This document shows, piece by piece, positions 6,230-9,330 of a stretch of DNA of 9,330 nt. The stretch is from Ruminococcaceae bacterium UBA5579 (GTDB lineage: Bacteria > Bacillota > Clostridia > Oscillospirales > Ruminococcaceae). Where the stretch lies: the NCBI GenBank assembly GCA_002425305.1, contig DILZ01000136.1, forward strand, positions 11,757-21,086, in the 5' to 3' direction. A model generated the notes under the pieces. That model was not told where the DNA came from, did not search any database, and saw only the letters and a program-made list of their open reading frames with translations. Each line of letters opens with the position of its first letter. The first letter of the stretch is position 1. Both the position numbers and the translations under genes were made by a program.

Positions 6230-7396
6230 ATGGAAAAAATCAACGTCGAACAGCAGGAGAGAGCGGATTACAGGCTTGCTGTGCTGCATTACAAATTACA
6301 ACGTATCGAGGACAACGTTACCGGCAGAGGGAAAAGCTATCTGCCGGGTATTACGGACGAATCCGGAGTGATCAATGACGAAAAGCTGAACGGGTTTATC
6401 AATGATATGCTTGAGAGCCTCGACCATTATATTGAGATGCGCTCCAACCGCGCGATCGACGAAAAAACGCGGGGGATGTACCGGAGGTTTTTGTATCTCG
6501 CCGTCAAAACGCTGAAGGACAGACCGAATATGCGCTGCCCGTCGGTGGAAATTACGGAATGTGCAAAAACCTTCGGCGATATTATCGACGCTGCGGAAAA
6601 TGTCGACATTCCCGATTGCCGGAGCTATTATGATTTTTTAAAAATATTATACGACAAATACAGAGGTAAGCGTGTTTATTTGCCGCAGCTGATCGGTTGG
6701 GCGCAGGAGGGATTAAAGTATTTGGGGCTGGCGATATTTGAGGAGGCTTTTATCGAAAACCTTCCGCGTAATATGCGTTTGCAGCTTTATAATGAATATA
6801 TAAAAGAAAACGGTACATCCGATGATGACGATCATTTTTATCATCTGGCCGATGATCCCAAAGGGTATATCGATGGGTATTTGAAGTATCAGGAAGAACA
6901 GGCGGAGCAAGATGATACGCCGCCCGAGGTAGTCGACAGTATGGTCGAGAAGCTTGCTGAAAAATATTACAAAGAGCAGGAAGAAAAAGCGCCTTTCCTT
7001 AACGCACTCAAAGCTCTTGATGAAACGCAGACCTATGGCGAGAATGAAGTCCTGAAGGATCTGACGCTCAAGGAAATAACAGATTATGAATACGAGGCTG
7101 CTTTTAATGAGCAAATTGACTCCACTATCCCGTATTGGAGCGGCAAAATAGTGGTCGATCACGAAGCGTACTTTAATAATTATATAGAATTCGTTAAGCT
7201 GTATTTTGGCAACGATCACAGTATGCTGTGCGAGGATATAACTAATATGGTCGATACTTATCTGTTTGAGCACGGAATATCCGCGTTCTCGTACGGGGAC
7301 CGCTACGGACTTGTATCGTATCAGATCGAAAAAGCTCAAAAACGTATCAGCGCGGAAATAGAAAGGGCAAAAAATTATGAGCGGATTCAAAAATAA
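6230..7396 (+). CDS. Unknown acidic protein, second gene of the clpP operon
   Basis: It has 388 residues starting at ATG 6230, five bases after the clpP stop, with AAGGGAG (6213-6219) inside the end of clpP, so translation is probably coupled. I do not recognise the family. It is rich in Glu, Asp and Tyr, mostly helical, with no signal peptide, membrane segment or Walker motif. Residues 1-95 are helical (RADYRLAVLHYKLQRIED, MYRRFLYLAVKTLKDRP). Residues 100-190 include CPSVEITECAKTFGD and RVYLPQLIGWAQEGLKYLG. Residues 197-255 are highly acidic (SDDDDH, EEQAEQDD, EKYYKEQEEKAP). Residues 280-360 include PYWSGKIVVDHEAYFNNYI. The C-terminus (365-388) is a charged helix. It may be a substrate, adaptor or partner of the protease; this is inferred from position only. 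Confidence 0.8.
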   Translation: MEKINVEQQERADYRLAVLHYKLQRIEDNVTGRGKSYLPGITDESGVINDEKLNGFINDMLESLDHYIEMRSNRAIDEKTRGMYRRFLYLAVKTLKDRPNMRCPSVEITECAKTFGDIIDAAENVDIPDCRSYYDFLKILYDKYRGKRVYLPQLIGWAQEGLKYLGLAIFEEAFIENLPRNMRLQLYNEYIKENGTSDDDDHFYHLADDPKGYIDGYLKYQEEQAEQDDTPPEVVDSMVEKLAEKYYKEQEEKAPFLNALKALDETQTYGENEVLKDLTLKEITDYEYEAAFNEQIDSTIPYWSGKIVVDHEAYFNNYIEFVKLYFGNDHSMLCEDITNMVDTYLFEHGISAFSYGDRYGLVSYQIEKAQKRISAEIERAKNYERIQK

Positions 7397-8486
7397 GACG
7401 GATCTGTTGAAAACGCTTTTAAGCGACTATTACAAAAACAGCGGTTCGGTGGAAAACAGCTTTATATACAGATATCTCAAAAACAGAAAAGATAAGGCAG
7501 CCCTGCGCATATCAGACGATAAAGCGGAGCTTTATGCCTATAGGGAAAAACCTCGCCGCGAAAAATATATCCTGCTGCGCGCGGCGTATCTTGCGCGGAA
7601 AAACGGCGTTATAGAAGAACGGGAATACGCCGACATCTTTGCGGAGGTCGCAAAAAAAGAACGAGGAGCCGGTAAATTCACGAATATGTTCATTGAAGAC
7701 CCCGATGATGCGCAGCGGAAAATTGAAGCCGTCCTGATAAGGGGAAGCGTTGAGGATTATTTCTCGAACCAGGGCTTCAGAGTGCAAATCGTAAAAAATG
7801 AGTATGCTCCGGGTGAGCAGAGCCCAAAGGAGAGCTTTCTCTCAATGTCAGCCGACAAGAGCCGAAAAAAGCACGGCGGTTATATTGATGATATTGAAAT
7901 TGCATATGAATTTGAACACTTGACGGCAGGAGCTGGCGGTGCCTCCGAATATCCGCAGCAGGCGTCTGACGCTTTCGGGGGCGGGGTCACGGAGGAGCAT
8001 ATTCTGAAATGCGGCGCGATCTTCAATGCCGCTAAGGCATCAAGAAGCGGCGACGTTGTTATTCCGCTTTATTTTGAGCCGACAACGGGCGCGGGAATTT
8101 ATATTATCGGGAACAAATATCTTAAAAACCAAAACGACGACTGCTGCGCGGTCTTCGCACTTTGGTTCAGCAGTCTTGATCAACCCGAAACAGACGGCTT
8201 TTTTGATGAGTTCAATGAAATGCCGATGGAGGTTATGTGGAAGGCATACGACAGCGTATTTGAGGCTTTTGAGAAATTCCCCGACGGCATTGACGATTAC
8301 TGCATAAATTATTCTGATCTTAACAGCAAGGTGCCGTTAAATGAAAAGTACAGTTCATTTGCCCGTCTGCTTGTTTCCGAACCCGAACGCCGTATGTCCG
8401 CCCGTGACGAGAAGATCATAGAGGCGGAAAAGATCAAGGAAAATAACGGGTTGGCGATACAAAAACACAGCGAAAAAATTAAATAG
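7377..8486 (+). CDS. Unknown protein, third gene of the clpP operon
   Basis: It has 369 residues and overlaps the previous gene by 20 bases. Its ribosome binding site is GAAAGGG (7361-7367), nine bases before the ATG. I do not recognise the family. Residues 1-105 are basic and helical (YRYLKNRKDKAALRI, REKYILLRAAYLARKNG). Residues 110-180 are mixed, with GGYIDDIEIAYEFEHL. Residues 182-203 form a Gly/Ala-rich linker (TAGAGGAS, DAFGGGV). Residues 204-310 look like a compact alpha/beta domain (KCGAIFNAAKASRSGDVVIP, GAGIYIIGNKYL, DDCCAVFALWF, EVMWKAYDSVFEAFEKF). Residues 338-369 are a charged C-terminal helix rich in Lys and Glu. There is no signal peptide, membrane segment or ATPase motif. The gene ends in TAG and is followed by a terminator, so it closes the operon. 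Confidence 0.8.
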   Translation: MSGFKNKTDLLKTLLSDYYKNSGSVENSFIYRYLKNRKDKAALRISDDKAELYAYREKPRREKYILLRAAYLARKNGVIEEREYADIFAEVAKKERGAGKFTNMFIEDPDDAQRKIEAVLIRGSVEDYFSNQGFRVQIVKNEYAPGEQSPKESFLSMSADKSRKKHGGYIDDIEIAYEFEHLTAGAGGASEYPQQASDAFGGGVTEEHILKCGAIFNAAKASRSGDVVIPLYFEPTTGAGIYIIGNKYLKNQNDDCCAVFALWFSSLDQPETDGFFDEFNEMPMEVMWKAYDSVFEAFEKFPDGIDDYCINYSDLNSKVPLNEKYSSFARLLVSEPERRMSARDEKIIEAEKIKENNGLAIQKHSEKIK

Positions 8487-8530
8487 CGGTATAAGGTATT
8501 TAATCAATTAGCGCCAATGATTTGAATTTA

Positions 8531-8563
8531 CCGTTTTCCCGTGTAGGTAGAAGTCACAAACGG
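8531..8563 (+). other. Possible anti-terminator stem before the terminator
   Basis: CCGTTT (8531-8536) is the exact complement of AAACGG (8558-8563), which is also the 5' arm of the terminator. Inside it, GTG (8541-8543) can pair with CAC (8555-8557). The two structures exclude one another. This may be chance, since no promoter is visible between the gene end and this point. Confidence 0.25.
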
Positions 8564-8593
8564 CTGAACGATAAGGTTCGGCCGTTTTTTATT
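8558..8593 (+). terminator. Rho-independent terminator of the clpP operon
   Basis: AAACGGCTGAAC (8558-8569) pairs with GTTCGGCCGTTT (8576-8587) through GAAC/GTTC, a U-G pair, CGGC/GCCG and AAA/TTT, with the loop GATAAG. A run of six T starts at 8585 and ATT follows. It lies 72 bases after the last operon gene and before the next promoter. Confidence 0.88.
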
Positions 8594-8613
8594 AAATGAT
8601 TCTCTTCATTTTC

Positions 8614-8640
8614 AGCCGTGGCTGTTTTCAAGGCACGGTT
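8614..8640 (+). other. Imperfect inverted repeat upstream of P3
   Basis: AGCCGTG (8614-8620) pairs with CACGGTT (8634-8640) with one G-U pair and a 13-base loop. The CCGTG and CACGG arms resemble the halves of the palindromic operator but are spaced apart. It could be a decayed or auxiliary regulator site or a chance hairpin. Confidence 0.25.
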
Positions 8641-8670
8641 ATGGCGGCAAAACAAGATAGTCCGTGGCGT

Positions 8671-8709
8671 CCGTGAATTTCACGAAACCTAAAATCGATA
8701 TGATATAAT
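8671..8709 (+). promoter_or_regulatory. Palindromic promoter P3 of the last gene
   Basis: CGTGAATTTCACG (8672-8684) is a perfect palindrome centred on 8678. TATAAT lies at 8704-8709, 26 bases from the centre as at P1 and P2b. GCG lies two bases upstream of the palindrome, as at P2b. No TTGACA is present. Confidence 0.68.
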
Positions 8710-8720
8710 AATAAATGTCA

Positions 8721-8745
8721 GAGGGAGAACGCCCTCGAAGACAAC
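8721..8745 (+). other. Leader hairpin and CTCGAAG motif
   Basis: GAGGG (8721-8725) pairs with CCCTC (8732-8736), loop AGAACG, at the expected very 5' end of the P3 transcript. The 3' arm runs into CTCGAAGACAAC (8734-8745). The VirD4 leader has CTCGAAGGCAGC at 2682-2693, also right at a hairpin's 3' arm, 10 of 12 bases identical. The stem may stabilise the mRNA or be bound by a regulator. Confidence 0.4.
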
Positions 8746-8780
8746 CTAAGGGCAGCGGACGACAGAAAGGATAATTTACA

Positions 8781-9330
8781 ATGAGCAAAGAACTTGATAA
8801 AATAACAGCGGTCGCAAACAAGGGGTATATCGATGACTGAGATATTATTAAAACAATACTTGAGCAAGTGTCTAAAGTGACTGTAATGGAACTTCAGAAG
8901 TTTTCAAAATACGAATTGGACAAATGTATAGACTACTTACTGTCGGATAACGGACATATGTTGCCGATGGATGAAATTACATTCGGAAGGAGCGTCCAAT
9001 TAATAGGCGAATTAAACGAAATCGTCGAATCCGACGAATTTGACGACGCATATCCGCCCACATTTCACTCCAAATGGATGCTGCTGATGATGATAAACGC
9101 GAAAGGATACAACACCTGGTTCAAAGCGTTTGCGGGAATTTCAATAAAAAGTCTGAGAGAGTTTATTGAAAGCAGATCTCACTGTAATGACCGCCCTTTC
9201 GGAAAGCTGCTGAACGATGAACCCGCCGATAACGTCACGGTCGACGATATAATGAAAACTATACATAAGCACATTTTCGACAGTTGGACCCCGAGCTTTG
9301 AAATTGAAAGCTATACTCAAAAGATAATTG
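8781..9330 (+). pseudogene. Unknown gene with in-frame TGA, running off the window
   Basis: ATG 8781 has a good ribosome binding site (AGAAAGG, 8764-8770) and its own promoter P3. The frame reads MSKELDKITAVANKGYIDD, then TGA (8838-8840), then stays open for 163 codons to the window end (DIIKTILEQVSKVTVMELQ...). I do not recognise the family. The part after the TGA is acidic and probably helical, with hydrophobic helices such as KWMLLMMINAKGYNTWFKAF and no Walker motif. A one-base change (TGG, Trp) would restore the frame. Other genes here end in TGA, so a genome-wide reassignment is excluded. The likeliest readings are a nonsense mutation or a sequence error. Restart at the in-frame ATG 8886 is possible but has no ribosome binding site. 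The 3' end lies outside the window. Confidence 0.6.

Noticed and set aside
41..8486. Stop-codon reassignment as in some gut phages.
   Set aside because: TAA, TGA and TAG all end well-placed genes here (for example TGA at 6222-6224 and TAG at 8484-8486).
2446..8684. Reading the three palindromes as a CRISPR-like or mobile-element repeat.
   Set aside because: They are thousands of bases apart, share only about 18 bases and always keep the same place relative to a -10 box, which fits regulator sites.
6857..8836. The 13-base match GGGTATATCGATG in the 388-residue gene (near 6862) and in the last gene (near 8823), and DPKGY shared by the genes at 4349 and 6230.
   Set aside because: One 13-base match is expected by chance in a window of this size, and the peptide match does not extend beyond five residues.
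8838..8869. Selenocysteine reading of the TGA, given a small palindrome downstream (ACTTGAGCAAGT, 8858-8869).
   Set aside because: A bacterial SECIS needs a longer stem and a GU-containing apical loop; this one has four pairs and the loop GAGC. The context (Asp-Asp before, Asp after) has no redox-motif look.

Overview
The window looks like an accessory region of a gut Clostridia genome, probably Ruminococcus or Oscillospiraceae. That placement is inferred from moderate G+C, strong AAGGAGG-type ribosome binding sites, BspA-type leucine-rich-repeat proteins, a VirD4/TraG-family ATPase and a non-canonical ClpP. All genes I can support lie on the + strand. There are no tRNAs, rRNAs, CRISPR arrays or insertion sequences that I can recognise.

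Layout. Positions 1-2376 hold two tandem, translationally coupled paralogues of an intracellular leucine-rich-repeat protein. The first is present only as its C-terminal half and is preceded by an in-frame TAG. Positions 2377-2842 are a 466-base non-coding stretch with a palindromic promoter and a long structured leader. Positions 2843-4180 encode a VirD4/TraG-like ATPase that lacks the usual N-terminal membrane anchor. Positions 4260-5377 hold an unknown acidic protein whose 5' end is out of frame by one base. Positions 5378-5645 contain two promoters and a leader, followed by an operon of a ClpP-like serine protease (5646-6224) and two unknown proteins (6230-7396 and 7377-8486). Positions 8487-8780 contain a Rho-independent terminator, then a third palindromic promoter. 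The final unknown gene (8781 to the window end) has an in-frame TGA at codon 20.

The most distinctive signal is regulatory. The palindrome CGTGAA-W-TTCACG occurs three times (centres 2456, 5505 and 8678), each time exactly 26 bases before the first base of a TATAAT or TACAAT box and in place of a good -35. The three sites stand upstream of the ATPase, the clpP operon and the last gene, which suggests one regulator controls three transcription units. The leaders behind these promoters also share sequence blocks.

How the genes work together can only be inferred. A pumping-type ATPase, a protease and several acidic, helix-rich proteins with no recognised domain appear to be co-regulated and to belong to one mobile or formerly mobile element. 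No relaxase, VirB4, ClpX/ClpA partner or integrase is visible here. Three reading frames are interrupted (TAG at 2-4, a -1 shift near 4343, TGA at 8838-8840), so either parts of the element are decaying or the sequence carries errors.
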